Source: an uncultured Balneolaceae bacterium
GTDB taxonomy: Bacteria > Bacteroidota > Rhodothermia > Balneolales > Balneolaceae
Reading direction: 5' to 3'
Length of the DNA: 64,000 nt
Assembly: GCA_913057825.1 (NCBI GenBank)
Contig: CAJXOW010000003.1
Location: forward strand, 1-64,000
Every line of letters begins with the position of its first letter. The stretch's first letter is position 1. Positions 10,219-19,796 of the stretch are shown here, piece after piece. A program made the translations under genes and the position numbers. The notes beneath the pieces were generated by a model, which saw nothing but the letters and a program-made list of their open reading frames with translations, was not told the origin of the DNA and searched no databases.

Positions 10219-10256
10219 TTAGCCGTCCGGCAGTCATTGTCGGACGGCTTTTTTTA
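10219..10256 (+). terminator. rho-independent terminator after SusC/SusD pair 1
   Basis: Perfect 9-bp stem AGCCGTCCG (10221-10229) / CGGACGGCT (10241-10249) with an 11-nt loop and a T run at 10249-10255. It lies just after the SusD-like stop codon. Confidence 0.93.
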
Positions 10257-10260
10257 TGTT

Positions 10261-10745
10261 TATCATGGTTCGAGGCTAAAAAAGTAAGTCATATAATAGC
10301 ATTTCTGCTACATGACCCTTATAATTAGCATGTTGACGTTCTGGAAGCAGGGCTATATATTATTTTTCAAATAACTCTATTACAGTATTATTTATAGATT
10401 ATTAAAACTTGTGTTTTCGTATTGAAGTACAACGAATATTTTACTACTCTATAAATAATCAGGATTAATCAACCAGGTTATTTACTTTTACCATGTGGGA
10501 GTGGAATTGTGGGAGCGACAGCTCGTTAACTAATGGGATCAAATGCTGCCGTCCTACATACCTTCAAAATGACGAATCAAAGGCTTTATAAATATTAACA
10601 AGGCTATTTTGAGTGAAATAATAAACAATTTATTTATATCACTCATTCACTACGATTCGGAATATCAATACCCAGATCGATAGGATTTACATAGTCCTAT
10701 GGTCACTGAATCAAATCTAACCTTAACCAAAAGTAGGGAGTACTT
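10261..10745. other. intergenic region upstream of second susC-like gene
   Basis: 485 bp, AT-rich, without a credible ORF. It holds several small dyads: ATTATTTATAGA (10387-10398) with its complement at 10448-10459, an imperfect hairpin at 10611-10644 (GAGTGA...TCACTC), and ATAGGA/TCCTAT around 10680-10700. These may be regulator sites, but none matches an operator I can name. It ends in the conserved TAGGGAG leader. Confidence 0.4.
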
Positions 10746-13700
10746 ATGCTTAGAAAGCTACTATCTTCCGCTTTGGGTCTATGCATTTTACTACTTTTCT
10801 CAGCAAATGTATATGCCCAGGACGGAACCGTTACTGGTAAACTAACCGACAGCAAGACAGGCGAACCCTTACCGGGGGCCAACGTGCTGATCGTGGAACT
10901 AAACCAGGGTGCGGCCACCAACGCAAAAGGGGTCTACACGTTGGAAGACGTTCCAACCGGCACTTATACCCTGAGGGCTACTTTTGTCGGCTACGACGAC
11001 AAGGAAGTTACCCTTGAAGTTGAAAGTGGTACAAACCGACAAAATATTAAGCTTACGCCGTCGACTGTTGGTCTTGACAACGTTGTTGTTACCGCCTTCG
11101 GTTTGACGCGGGAACAGAAATCACTCAGTTATTCCGTTCAGGACGTCAGTGGCGAACAACTGTCCACTGCAGCACAAACTGACGTGATTGAATCTCTCTC
11201 ATCACAGGTTTCCGGTGTTCAGGTTATTGGAAACGCCGGTGCCGCAATCGGTGGTAGTCCGAAGATTCGTATTCGCGGAGCTTCCGGGCTGTCGACAAGT
11301 GATCCATTAATTGTTGTTAATGGAACCCCGATTAGCAATCAAAAAATCTCCATTGCCGACCGTGATTACGGTAACCTGGCATCGGACTTGAATCTTGACA
11401 ATGTCGAGTCCGTTTCCGTACTGAAAGGTGCGGCTGCTGCAGCACTTTACGGTAACCGTGCTGCCGACGGAGTTGTCGTAATCAAGACCAAGGGTGGCGA
11501 AGTTGGCGAACAACCTGTACAGGTTAACTTCTCCAACAAAACGACCTTCAGTGAAGTCGGCATCCTGCCCGGTTATCAGAATAAATACGCCGGCGGATAC
11601 AGTGGACGACTTCATGATTATACTGATCCTGTTAATGGTCAAACATATAAAGGCCTTCAGTATCAGGCCGATGAAAGCTGGGGCCCACCGATGAACGGAC
11701 AGGAGTATCGACCCTGGTGGTCCTGGTATCACGGAGACTTTGACGGAGATGGCCAGGATGATTATGGAGAAACGGCAAATCTGAATCCGAAACCGGACAA
11801 CATTCGGAATTTCTTTGATACTGGCCTACAACTATCCAACAGCATAACGGTCAGTGGTGGTGCATCTAATGCATCGTTTAGAGCATCGGTTGAAGACTTC
11901 CATCAAAAGGGCGTCTTCCCAAATTCCCGTTTGGATAAAATGTTCCTGAACTTCAACGGTGCTCTGCAGCACACAGATAAACTGACATCCAAGCTGAATT
12001 TCAGTTATGTAAATACACAGACCAGGAACCGACCTGCTCAAACGTATTCACCGGATAATGGTCAGGGTTCTCCCTTCCAGATGTTTAATCAGTGGTTCCA
12101 GCGACAATTGAGCATGGATGAGCTGCAGAATTACAAGTTGGCTGACGGAACCATTACTACATGGAACATCCGCTCTCCAACGAATCTGCGAGGAAACTAC
12201 TGGAACAGTCCGTACTTCACTGTTAATGAAAATATACCTCGTGACGAGCGTGATCGTCTTTACGGTAATTATGAAATGAAGTACAACCTCATGGATAATC
12301 TTTCCGTATCCGGTATTATCCATGCTGATGTATATGCCTTCTCTATGGAAGATCGCGTAGCTTCCGGAGGTTTGGAAACTGATTGGTTCATGACTCGCCA
12401 GATTACACGGCGTGAAATGAACTACGAAGCCAACTTGAATTACCAAAATGATTTTGGTGATATCTCGTTCGATGGTTTCCTTGGTGCTAATCTCCGCCAG
12501 GAGCGTTATAACCGCATCAGCGAAGAAACCAGCGGCGGGCTGTCTACACCGAACCTTTTTAACATCTCTGCTTCTGTGAGTCGACCCAATGTGTCGAATT
12601 ACAAGAGTAAAAAAGATGTGAGCAGCCTGTTCGGTACTTTCAATTTTGGATGGCGAGACATGGTGTATGCAGACATCACACTGCGTAATGACTGGTCTTC
12701 CACCCTGCCGGATGACAATAATTCCTATTTATATTACGGATTCTCCGGCAGCTTCATCTTTACGGAAGCTTTTGATGTCAGCAACAATATCTTGAGCTTT
12801 GGTAAGTTGCGTGCATCAATCGCACAAGTGGGTAATGATGTCGGACCATATCGGATCAGTCAGACATACAATGTCACTTCGCCATTTGGCAGTTCGCCTT
12901 CACTTACCGTACCCGATACGCGGCCTAATACCGAACTTAAGCCCGCCATCAGTACGGATTATGAAGTGGGACTTGATCTTCGATTCCTGGATGGGGACCT
13001 GAGATTGGACGGTACCTATTATGAGTCGATTGCAGAAGATGAAATTCTGCAGTTGGATGTTTCCAGTTCCAGTGGATATGATCAGGTACTCATCAATGCC
13101 GGTAAATTTACCAAAAAAGGAGTTGAATTGATGTTATCCGGTACCCCTGTACAAACGCAGGATTTTTCAGTTGACATGACTGTTAACTGGAGTAAGATCC
13201 TTTCCAACAAGGTGAATAAACTCCATCCGGACCTTAAATCTCGACTTCTTGAAAAGCCAACATACTTCTCTACTGGCTCACCAATTGGCTTGTGGGCTGA
13301 AGAAGGTGCAGAGTGGGGTAAAGTTATTGCACCCGGCTATACACGAAATGATAATGGTGAACCTATCATTAATCCTGCTTCAGGCATGCCATTCATCAAT
13401 CCTCGTGTAAATCACGGGACGATCCTTCCTGACTGGAATGGTGGATTCAATACTACGGTTAACTACAATAACTTCTCACTCTCTGCCTCTATTGGCTTCC
13501 AGAAAGGCGGACTGTTCTATTCCATTTCCAAGATGTTCAACAACTACTCTGGATTGGGTGAAGCCAGCGTGGGAACGAACCCGCTTGGTAATCCATACAG
13601 AGACCCCGTACTCACCTCAAATGGTACCCCAGCTGCTACCGTACAGCGTTCGGATGCTCACGAAAACTCTGGCGGTATTCTTGTAAGCGGGGTTGACCAA

Positions 13701-14030
13701 CAAGGTAATCCGGTTGAGTACCTTACGGCTCCGACGCAGAAGTTTTTATACGACTTCGTCATGAAAGATCCATACATGTATGATGCGTCGTATGTCAAAC
13801 TTCGCAACGTACAGCTGACTTACAATCTGCCAAACAGAACGGTCAGTCAACTGCCCGTAAGATCAGCCAGTATCAGTGTGCACGCACAGAATCCCTGGTT
13901 GATTTATGCTAATGCTGATGGCATGGATCCTTCTATTGTTCAGGATGTAGGCAATAGCTTTGGATGGTGGGAAGGTGCTCAGGCACCCAATACACGATCC
14001 GTTGGATTCAGTGTAAACCTAGGATTCTAA
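10746..14030 (+). CDS. SusC/RagA-family TonB-linked outer membrane transporter (pair 2)
   Basis: 1094 residues, paralogous to the protein at 5617 but clearly diverged. The signal peptide (MLRKLLSSALGLC... ending VYAQ) is very similar to the first copy. It is followed by the regulatory-like beta-sandwich (TVTGKLTDSKTGEPLPGANV) and a plug with VVVTAFGLTREQKSL and VLKGAAAAALYGNRAADGVVVI, then the barrel ending in SVNLGF. The sequence AAAGTAGGGAGTA before ATG is shared with the first susC-like gene. The partner gene starts 15 bp downstream. The substrate cannot be deduced. Confidence 0.95.
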   Translation: MLRKLLSSALGLCILLLFSANVYAQDGTVTGKLTDSKTGEPLPGANVLIVELNQGAATNAKGVYTLEDVPTGTYTLRATFVGYDDKEVTLEVESGTNRQNIKLTPSTVGLDNVVVTAFGLTREQKSLSYSVQDVSGEQLSTAAQTDVIESLSSQVSGVQVIGNAGAAIGGSPKIRIRGASGLSTSDPLIVVNGTPISNQKISIADRDYGNLASDLNLDNVESVSVLKGAAAAALYGNRAADGVVVIKTKGGEVGEQPVQVNFSNKTTFSEVGILPGYQNKYAGGYSGRLHDYTDPVNGQTYKGLQYQADESWGPPMNGQEYRPWWSWYHGDFDGDGQDDYGETANLNPKPDNIRNFFDTGLQLSNSITVSGGASNASFRASVEDFHQKGVFPNSRLDKMFLNFNGALQHTDKLTSKLNFSYVNTQTRNRPAQTYSPDNGQGSPFQMFNQWFQRQLSMDELQNYKLADGTITTWNIRSPTNLRGNYWNSPYFTVNENIPRDERDRLYGNYEMKYNLMDNLSVSGIIHADVYAFSMEDRVASGGLETDWFMTRQITRREMNYEANLNYQNDFGDISFDGFLGANLRQERYNRISEETSGGLSTPNLFNISASVSRPNVSNYKSKKDVSSLFGTFNFGWRDMVYADITLRNDWSSTLPDDNNSYLYYGFSGSFIFTEAFDVSNNILSFGKLRASIAQVGNDVGPYRISQTYNVTSPFGSSPSLTVPDTRPNTELKPAISTDYEVGLDLRFLDGDLRLDGTYYESIAEDEILQLDVSSSSGYDQVLINAGKFTKKGVELMLSGTPVQTQDFSVDMTVNWSKILSNKVNKLHPDLKSRLLEKPTYFSTGSPIGLWAEEGAEWGKVIAPGYTRNDNGEPIINPASGMPFINPRVNHGTILPDWNGGFNTTVNYNNFSLSASIGFQKGGLFYSISKMFNNYSGLGEASVGTNPLGNPYRDPVLTSNGTPAATVQRSDAHENSGGILVSGVDQQGNPVEYLTAPTQKFLYDFVMKDPYMYDASYVKLRNVQLTYNLPNRTVSQLPVRSASISVHAQNPWLIYANADGMDPSIVQDVGNSFGWWEGAQAPNTRSVGFSVNLGF

Positions 14031-14045
14031 AAGCGGGAGCCATTT

Positions 14046-15584
14046 ATGCATCTTTTTCAAAATAATCTAAAATATTCAACTATGAGATCACTAGTCTTAA
14101 CCACATTAATTACGTCATTATTGATGGTTGGCTGTAGTGATTTTGGGGACCTAAATGAGGACCCCAACAATCCTGCCCAGCCACGTACTGACCTACTGCT
14201 TTCTCAAGCAGAGAAAAGTGTAGGATCAGCTATAGGAACTGTTACAGGCAACCTCTATGTACAGTACCTCGCAGAAACCCAGTATACAGAAGAATCACGA
14301 TACGATGGCATCAACTACGACTGGGACAGGTGGTATACCACGGAATATACTACCGTATCAGATCGCACGGTCGCTGATGGTCCATTATTTGACCTCCAAA
14401 CGATCATCGATCTGAATAGCAACCCTGACACCCGGGACGAAAGCTACGTTCTGGCTGGTGGTAGTAATACAAATCAACTTGCGGTCGCCCGCATTTTGAA
14501 AACGTATTTCTTCCATATGATGACTGATCGTTGGGGCAATATTCCCTACTCAGAAGCATTACAGGGGAATGACGAATTAACACCTGCCTATGATCCGCAA
14601 CAGGCGATCTATGACAGCATGCTGACTACTCTTCAAAATGCTGCCTCGAACCTGAATACGAACCAGGCCACCGTTTCAGGCGACTTCCTCTTCGACGGGG
14701 ACTTGGAAAAGTGGCGCCTATTTGCTAATACACTTCGCATGCGAATGGCTATGCGCTTAACAGAAGTTAACGCAAGTAAAGCGCAAAGCCATTTCATGGA
14801 TGCCTATAACAACGGATACCTTCAGGAAACCGCCTGGTTCCCCTTCCAAGCCAGTGCTAATAATGAGAATCCTTGGTATAGTCGCTTTGAAACTCGTACC
14901 GACTATGCTATCTCAAACACTTTGGGAGATACCATGTTGGCTCTGGACGATATGCGGGTAACGGCATACGCTGATCCGGCAGGCGATCTTGATGATGAAG
15001 ACGGTACAACCGAAATGAGTGAAATTTCCACGATGCCGTATGGTGTCGATGGAGAAACGGCTGGTGCTATATCAGCTACGGCTGTATCATTCCCCGGCAT
15101 GGCCATGAGAGCACAGGGTGCTGACCTGCCGATTATATCCATGGCGGAAGTTCACTTCATGCTTGCCGAAGCCGCTCAACGCGGATGGAATGTAAGTGGT
15201 AGTGCCCAAGCTCACTATGAATCAGGCATCCAGGCATCCTGGGAACAGTGGGGCGTATATAATCAAAGCGACTTTCAGGCATATATGAATCAGTCTGAAG
15301 TTCAATATGACGCCAATAATTGGAGACAATCCATTGGTTTCCAGAAGTGGATTGCCCTTTATCCCATTGGATACCAGGGTTGGAGCGAATGGAGACGATT
15401 AGGATATCCTGAACTGGAGCCCGCACCAGCCGCATTCGAAGGTCGGGATATTCCAGTCCGGCAGGGCTATCCCGGATCCGAACCTGATTTGAACAGCTCG
15501 AATTATCAAGAAGCTGTTTCTGAGCAAGGTGACGGAAGCTTTGATCCACTCGCAACTCACGTTTGGTGGGACACAACACCATAA
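14046..15584 (+). CDS. SusD/RagB-like outer membrane lipoprotein, second SusD family (pair 2)
   Basis: 512 residues. ATG at 14046 is preceded by GGGAG at suitable spacing; an internal ATG at 14082 would give a shorter signal. The lipobox is LLMVGC (Cys30). Immediately after it comes DFGDLNEDPNNPAQP, the N-terminal signature of the second SusD family (SusD-like_2). Further support comes from FFHMMTDRWGNIPYSEAL near 155-175, LPIISMAEVHFMLAEAAQRGW near 362-382, and KWIALYPIGYQGWSEWRR near 438-455. It works with the adjacent SusC-like channel. A terminator follows 28 bp after the stop. Confidence 0.93.
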   Translation: MHLFQNNLKYSTMRSLVLTTLITSLLMVGCSDFGDLNEDPNNPAQPRTDLLLSQAEKSVGSAIGTVTGNLYVQYLAETQYTEESRYDGINYDWDRWYTTEYTTVSDRTVADGPLFDLQTIIDLNSNPDTRDESYVLAGGSNTNQLAVARILKTYFFHMMTDRWGNIPYSEALQGNDELTPAYDPQQAIYDSMLTTLQNAASNLNTNQATVSGDFLFDGDLEKWRLFANTLRMRMAMRLTEVNASKAQSHFMDAYNNGYLQETAWFPFQASANNENPWYSRFETRTDYAISNTLGDTMLALDDMRVTAYADPAGDLDDEDGTTEMSEISTMPYGVDGETAGAISATAVSFPGMAMRAQGADLPIISMAEVHFMLAEAAQRGWNVSGSAQAHYESGIQASWEQWGVYNQSDFQAYMNQSEVQYDANNWRQSIGFQKWIALYPIGYQGWSEWRRLGYPELEPAPAAFEGRDIPVRQGYPGSEPDLNSSNYQEAVSEQGDGSFDPLATHVWWDTTP

Positions 15585-15612
15585 TACTTCTAGTAATAAC
15601 AAGTAAGAGTTA

Positions 15613-15648
15613 AAAAAGCCCCTCTCATCCCGAGAGGGGCTTTTTATT
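15613..15648 (+). terminator. rho-independent terminator after SusC/SusD pair 2
   Basis: Stem AAGCCCCTCTC / GAGAGGGGCTT with loop ATCCC, an A-tract before it and TTTTTATTT after it. Placed directly after the second SusD-like gene. Confidence 0.93.
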
Positions 15649-16042
15649 TAAGGGATATTCTGTAAAACATAATATCCTGCAAATACTTGCCTACATCACT
15701 CCCTTGTAAAGGATGATTCAACTCGTAATCTTTGAGCACTCACCGTTATTCCCACTAATATTCTTTTAGTCTTATCTCGTCCATATTTCATTACCCGCTG
15801 AGTAAAACGCGTTATTTCAATAAACTGTTTAAGCTAAAACCCGATAACAAAGCAAGAAATCAAATCACCTAATTTTACTCGTGAGCATCGTGCGAAACAA
15901 TTCCCACCAGGTAAATTGCGGGCTATAATAAAATTTGGAGATGTAAGAATCCTGGCGTCCACTGCATCTAATTATTGACAGTGAGTTCACCGCTAGCCAA
16001 TTCTCGGCAGATTAAATATATACAAATGTTAAGCCATTGACC
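15649..16042. other. intergenic region before the DUF3179 genes
   Basis: About 390 bp. It contains one small dyad (GGATATT/AATATCC around 15653-15676) immediately after the terminator. Otherwise I see no gene, RNA or repeat. It probably contains the promoter of the DUF3179 gene. Confidence 0.35.
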
Positions 16043-17128
16043 ATGACCAAACTTGTTAAATTCTCACTATTTCTAATTATATTCTATACATTTTCAAGCT
16101 GTGGAGTCACTAGCTCCAACGAGGAGAGCAATAAAGATAAACAAGGAGAAAATTACTGGCTGGTACCCGAAGGGCAGATCGTTGACGGGGGGCCGGGTCG
16201 CGGGGGAATCCCCTCCATTGATAATCCCCGTTTTATAGATGCGAAGGATGTGATCTTTATGGATAGTACGGACTTGGTTATTGGAATCAAGACTGGTAAT
16301 GAAATTAAAGCATATCCCCATAGAATCTTGAACTGGCATGAAATTGTTAACGATAAGATTGGTTCCAAAAAGTTTGCTTTAACATATTGTCCCCTTACCG
16401 GTACGGGTATATGCTGGAATCGGACCATCAACGATACCCTTACTGAATTCGGAGTTTCTGGACTTATCTATAAAAATAACCTGATCCCCTACGACCGCCG
16501 AACCGACAGTCATTGGTCACAAATGAAAAACCAATCGATCGAGGGTGAGTTAATCGGACACAAAATCCAAACAATTGACGTCATTGAAACCAAATGGAGT
16601 ACCTGGTTGAAAGCCTATCCCACCTCCAAAGTTCTTTCAACAAACACCGGTTTTGCTAAACGATATGGTTGGTATCCTTACGGGAATTACAAAACAGATC
16701 ACGATCAATTTCTCTTCCCCCGCGGTTTTAAATCCGACGACCGGCTACCTGCCAAAACCCGGGTCCATGGAGTGATTATCAATCAAACCGCCAAGACCTA
16801 TCCGATTCAAGAGTTCGACCAGCACCTGCAAGTGATCAATGACCAGGTTAACGGAAAGTCGATCGTCGTATTTGGCAGTTCTCAACTGAATATTGCAGAA
16901 TCCTTCGGTCGAACGCTCGAGGATGGCACGGAACTCGTATTCGAACCGGTACACCAGGCATTGCCCGTAGTTATGAAAGATCAGGAAGGCAACCGATGGA
17001 ACATTTACGGAGAAGCCGTTGAAGGTCCCCGGAAAGGCACTAAACTTCCCACGTTAAAGTCTTATAACGGGTTTTGGTTTGCCTTTGTCGACTTCTTCCG
17101 CGGCGTTCAACTGCATAACTTTGATTAG
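16043..17128 (+). CDS. DUF3179 domain-containing lipoprotein (copy 1)
   Basis: 361 residues from ATG at 16043; a TTG two codons upstream is less likely. The signal ends in TFSSC (Cys20), so the protein is a lipoprotein of the cell envelope. The body matches DUF3179: a YWLVPEGQIVDGGPGRGGIPSID-type start, ALTYCPLTGTGICWNR near residues 112-125, FGVSGLIYKNNLIPYDR, and a C-terminal FAFVDFF. DUF3179 proteins are widespread and sometimes selenoproteins; their activity is not established. The CPLTGTG motif is probably the active or ligand-binding site. A paralogue lies at 18656. The stop codon is followed within 4 bp by repeat element A. Confidence 0.92.
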   Translation: MTKLVKFSLFLIIFYTFSSCGVTSSNEESNKDKQGENYWLVPEGQIVDGGPGRGGIPSIDNPRFIDAKDVIFMDSTDLVIGIKTGNEIKAYPHRILNWHEIVNDKIGSKKFALTYCPLTGTGICWNRTINDTLTEFGVSGLIYKNNLIPYDRRTDSHWSQMKNQSIEGELIGHKIQTIDVIETKWSTWLKAYPTSKVLSTNTGFAKRYGWYPYGNYKTDHDQFLFPRGFKSDDRLPAKTRVHGVIINQTAKTYPIQEFDQHLQVINDQVNGKSIVVFGSSQLNIAESFGRTLEDGTELVFEPVHQALPVVMKDQEGNRWNIYGEAVEGPRKGTKLPTLKSYNGFWFAFVDFFRGVQLHNFD

Positions 17129-17132
17129 TAGA

Positions 17133-17300
17133 GACCATTGAACAACCGGGCGGCGGTTCCTCGTTCAAAAGTTTTTCTCTTTTTTCAGTTCGTTTAAATA
17201 TCGGCAGACCATGATAAAGGTCTATCAACCACAACATATTTTTTATCTATTTACCGAAAAACTTAATACTTCGGAACCGCCGCCCGGTTGTTCAATGGTC
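17133..17300. repeat. class I hairpin element A
   Basis: 168-bp inverted-repeat element. The arms 17133-17160 and 17273-17300 are perfectly complementary over 28 bp. Inside the GC-rich arm (GGGCGGCGGTTCC) comes TCGTTCAAAAGTTTTTC on the left and GAAAAACTTAATACTTC on the right, which re-pair imperfectly. The centre is about 75 bp and AT-rich. It begins 4 bp after the copy 1 DUF3179 stop. This copy defines the plus orientation. Confidence 0.95.
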
Positions 17301-17434
17301 GCAATTAGTTATTATAGTGGAGGTATTGCAGCATCATTTGCGGGACAAGTAAGACAGCACCTATTTAAATCGTCTAATTATATGGAAGGGAAGCCGTAGA
17401 TACTTTTATATAAAAATAGATCTGAATAATTAAT

Positions 17435-18391
17435 ATGTGCACCATGAACCGGGAATCTTACTATTTGGCAGCAATCCTGACGCTTATCACAGTCGCAGGG
17501 ACCTTTCCCTATCAAACGGTTGCCCAGACCTGCAGTTGCGCCGGGGTACCTTTGCTGAGTTCCCAGGACATGGCCAATTCACGTGCGGGACAATGGAATT
17601 TCAGCTTGACTTACGAGTATCACGATGTTTCCGATTTGTATTCAAATGACAAGAAACTTGAAAACCGTTCGTTTCAGCGGTCTACACAATCCCTCCTGGC
17701 AGAGGTCAATTATGGAATCACCGACCGCCTTCTAGCCACCGGCTTACTTTCTTCAACACGCAAAGTCAGAAAATCGGGTCCTTCTCTAGGTAATGAAGTC
17801 ACCGCCACGGGCATCGGGGACGGACTTGTAATGCTCAAGTACACCCTGCACCAAAACACCATCCAGGAACAATATCAATTGACTGTTGGCGGCGGAACCA
17901 AGATTCCCCTTGGTCCGACAGACCTATCGGGTCCCATTACAGCTCTTTCTCCGGACATGCAACCCAGCACCGGTTCATGGGACATTGTCGGCTGGGGACA
18001 AATATCCAAAACTTTTTTACCGACCACCACCTTAAATGCCTTCGCTACCGTCTCCTATCGGCACACCGGTACTCATGATTTCAGCAACCTGGAAAATTTC
18101 AAGTTTGGGAATCAATTGGTTGCCAAGCTTGGAGTCAGCAATTCCTTTCTTGACCGTTTCGAATACACTTTAATAGGTAAATACCGGCACGTCTCCATTT
18201 TTGAGTTTAATGGCAATGAGCGACCAAACACTGGTGGGGACTGGATCAATGTAATCCCCGGTTTAAACTATACGATTTCTTCCAACATGTCCGCTCGCAT
18301 TGCGGGAGAATTTCCTGTTTGCAGGTATTTAAATGGCACACAGTCCACTACTAATTACTCCGCAAGCGTCTCCCTGTTCTATTCATTTTAA
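17435..18391 (+). CDS. outer membrane beta-barrel protein, unknown function
   Basis: 318 residues from ATG at 17435; ATG at 17444 (MNRESYY) may be the true start. A signal peptide ends around TVAQ, and the mature protein starts TCSCAGVPLL with two closely spaced cysteines. The rest alternates polar and hydrophobic residues in beta-strand patterns (GQWNFSLTYEYHDV, RLLATGLLSSTRKV, EYTLIGKYRHVS) and ends in SVSLFYSF, a barrel-type aromatic C-terminus. I place it in the outer membrane, perhaps as a porin-like or transport protein. It sits between two DUF3179 paralogues and is bracketed by elements A and B in opposite orientation. I cannot name a substrate. Confidence 0.75.
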   Translation: MCTMNRESYYLAAILTLITVAGTFPYQTVAQTCSCAGVPLLSSQDMANSRAGQWNFSLTYEYHDVSDLYSNDKKLENRSFQRSTQSLLAEVNYGITDRLLATGLLSSTRKVRKSGPSLGNEVTATGIGDGLVMLKYTLHQNTIQEQYQLTVGGGTKIPLGPTDLSGPITALSPDMQPSTGSWDIVGWGQISKTFLPTTTLNAFATVSYRHTGTHDFSNLENFKFGNQLVAKLGVSNSFLDRFEYTLIGKYRHVSIFEFNGNERPNTGGDWINVIPGLNYTISSNMSARIAGEFPVCRYLNGTQSTTNYSASVSLFYSF

Positions 18392-18428
18392 TCATGTTTA
18401 AAATTACCTCATGCACTATTTCAGTCTC

Positions 18429-18608
18429 TTCAAGAGGTCTTTGAAAATCGGGCGGCGGTTCCGAAGTATTAAGTTTTTCGGTAAATAGATAAAAAATATG
18501 TTGTGGTTGATAGGCATTTATCATGCTCTGCAGATATTTAAACGAATTGAAAAAGAGAAAAACTTTCGAACGAGGAACCGCCGCCCGGTTTTTCAAAGAC
18601 CTCTTGAA
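18429..18608. repeat. class I hairpin element B (minus orientation)
   Basis: 180-bp element. The arms 18429-18462 and 18574-18608 match over about 34 bp apart from one small mismatch/indel next to the GC core. Its centre is close to those of A and G. It carries GAAGTATTAAGTTTTTCGG on the left, so it is inverted relative to A. Confidence 0.94.
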
Positions 18609-18655
18609 ATCGTCATCTAAAGACACCTGACATTCATTGAATAAAAATACCGATT

Positions 18656-19756
18656 ATGTCCAACCGGGTCCATTCCCTCTTAAAAACGGTACTCATTTTA
18701 ACCCTCTTCCTGATGATTGGGTGTGATTCTGACAGTACTTCCAATTTTGCCGGTTCCGGCTATGGTAACTCCGGACGGTCGTCAACTGAGTGGCTGGTTC
18801 CCACTGATCAAATTGTCGATGGTGGGGTCGGGCGAGACGGTATTCCCTCCATTGATTCTCCGCGCTTTACGGTTGCCTCCAAAATTGATTTTATGGAACC
18901 GGAGGATCGCATTATCGGGGTGAAATATGGAAACCACATAAAGGCCTATCCCGTCAATATCCTTGACTATCATGAGGTTGTGAATGACCGAATCCGTGAT
19001 CTTCCTTTTTGCCTGACTTACTGTCCTCTCACGGGTACTGGAATCGCGTGGAATCGTGAAATCAACGGTACCGTTACGACCTTCGGTGTATCGGGTTTAA
19101 TTTATAAAAACAATCTTATTCCTTATGACCGGGAAACGGGAAGTTTTTGGTCTCAAATGCTGATAAAGAGTGTTAATGGCGATCACATAGGCCATAAGCC
19201 GGAATTGGTTAATCTTGTAGAAACGAACTGGAAAACCTGGAAAAAGGCCTATCCCAATTCAGATATCCTGTCGCAGCACACCGGATCCTCACGTGACTAC
19301 AGTGTTGCGGCCTATGGCGATTACGGCAGCAATAATGAGCTAATCATTTTTCCGGTCTTGAACTGGGATGAACGTCTCCCCAATAAAGCGTGGGTCCATG
19401 GAATTAGGAAAGATACCAGCTATGTGGTATATCCCTTCCGTAACTTCAACGATACCACCACCGTATTGAATGATCAGGTTGGTGAGAAGAAAGTCGTAAT
19501 ATTCGGCAATAAGGAATATTCTATAATAGAATCCTACAGCCGCACCTTGCCCGACGGCACGACTCTTACCTTTGAAGCGGTACAGGACAGTTTACCTGTA
19601 GTGATGAAGGATCAACAGGGGAATCGATGGAACCTATTTGGGGAAGCCGCTTCAGGTCCGCTGAAAGGTACCCAGCTCGAGGTGATTACTTCTTACAACG
19701 GTTACTGGTTTGCCTTTGTAGATTTTTGGCCGAATTTGAAAATTAGAAGACCTTGA
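18656..19756 (+). CDS. DUF3179 domain-containing lipoprotein (copy 2)
   Basis: 366 residues and a clear paralogue of the gene at 16043. It begins with a lipoprotein signal ending FLMIGC (Cys23), has WLVPTDQIVDGGVGRDGIPS, then CLTYCPLTGTGIAWNR near residues 117-132, FGVSGLIYKNNLIPYDR, VVMKDQQGNRWNLFGEA and GYWFAFVDFW. Where copy 1 has a second cysteine (GICWNR) this copy has alanine (GIAWNR). The paralogues share gene order with an outer-membrane protein between them, which suggests a tandem duplication. The molecular function of the domain is not known. Confidence 0.92.
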   Translation: MSNRVHSLLKTVLILTLFLMIGCDSDSTSNFAGSGYGNSGRSSTEWLVPTDQIVDGGVGRDGIPSIDSPRFTVASKIDFMEPEDRIIGVKYGNHIKAYPVNILDYHEVVNDRIRDLPFCLTYCPLTGTGIAWNREINGTVTTFGVSGLIYKNNLIPYDRETGSFWSQMLIKSVNGDHIGHKPELVNLVETNWKTWKKAYPNSDILSQHTGSSRDYSVAAYGDYGSNNELIIFPVLNWDERLPNKAWVHGIRKDTSYVVYPFRNFNDTTTVLNDQVGEKKVVIFGNKEYSIIESYSRTLPDGTTLTFEAVQDSLPVVMKDQQGNRWNLFGEAASGPLKGTQLEVITSYNGYWFAFVDFWPNLKIRRP

Positions 19757-19796
19757 GAGGCATTATTCAATTGCTCGTTGCATTTGGCCTGCCTCT

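Noticed and set aside
17211-17399. Short ORFs inside elements A, B and G encoding similar peptides (for example starting at 17211, 48250 and the minus-strand frame at 18626).
   Set aside because: They are shared only because the repeat sequence is shared. The frames cross the arms and have no RBS, so I treat them as non-coding.
17133-18608. A composite transposon or insertion sequence made of elements A and B.
   Set aside because: There is no transposase and no target-site duplication is visible. I keep it as a structural observation only.
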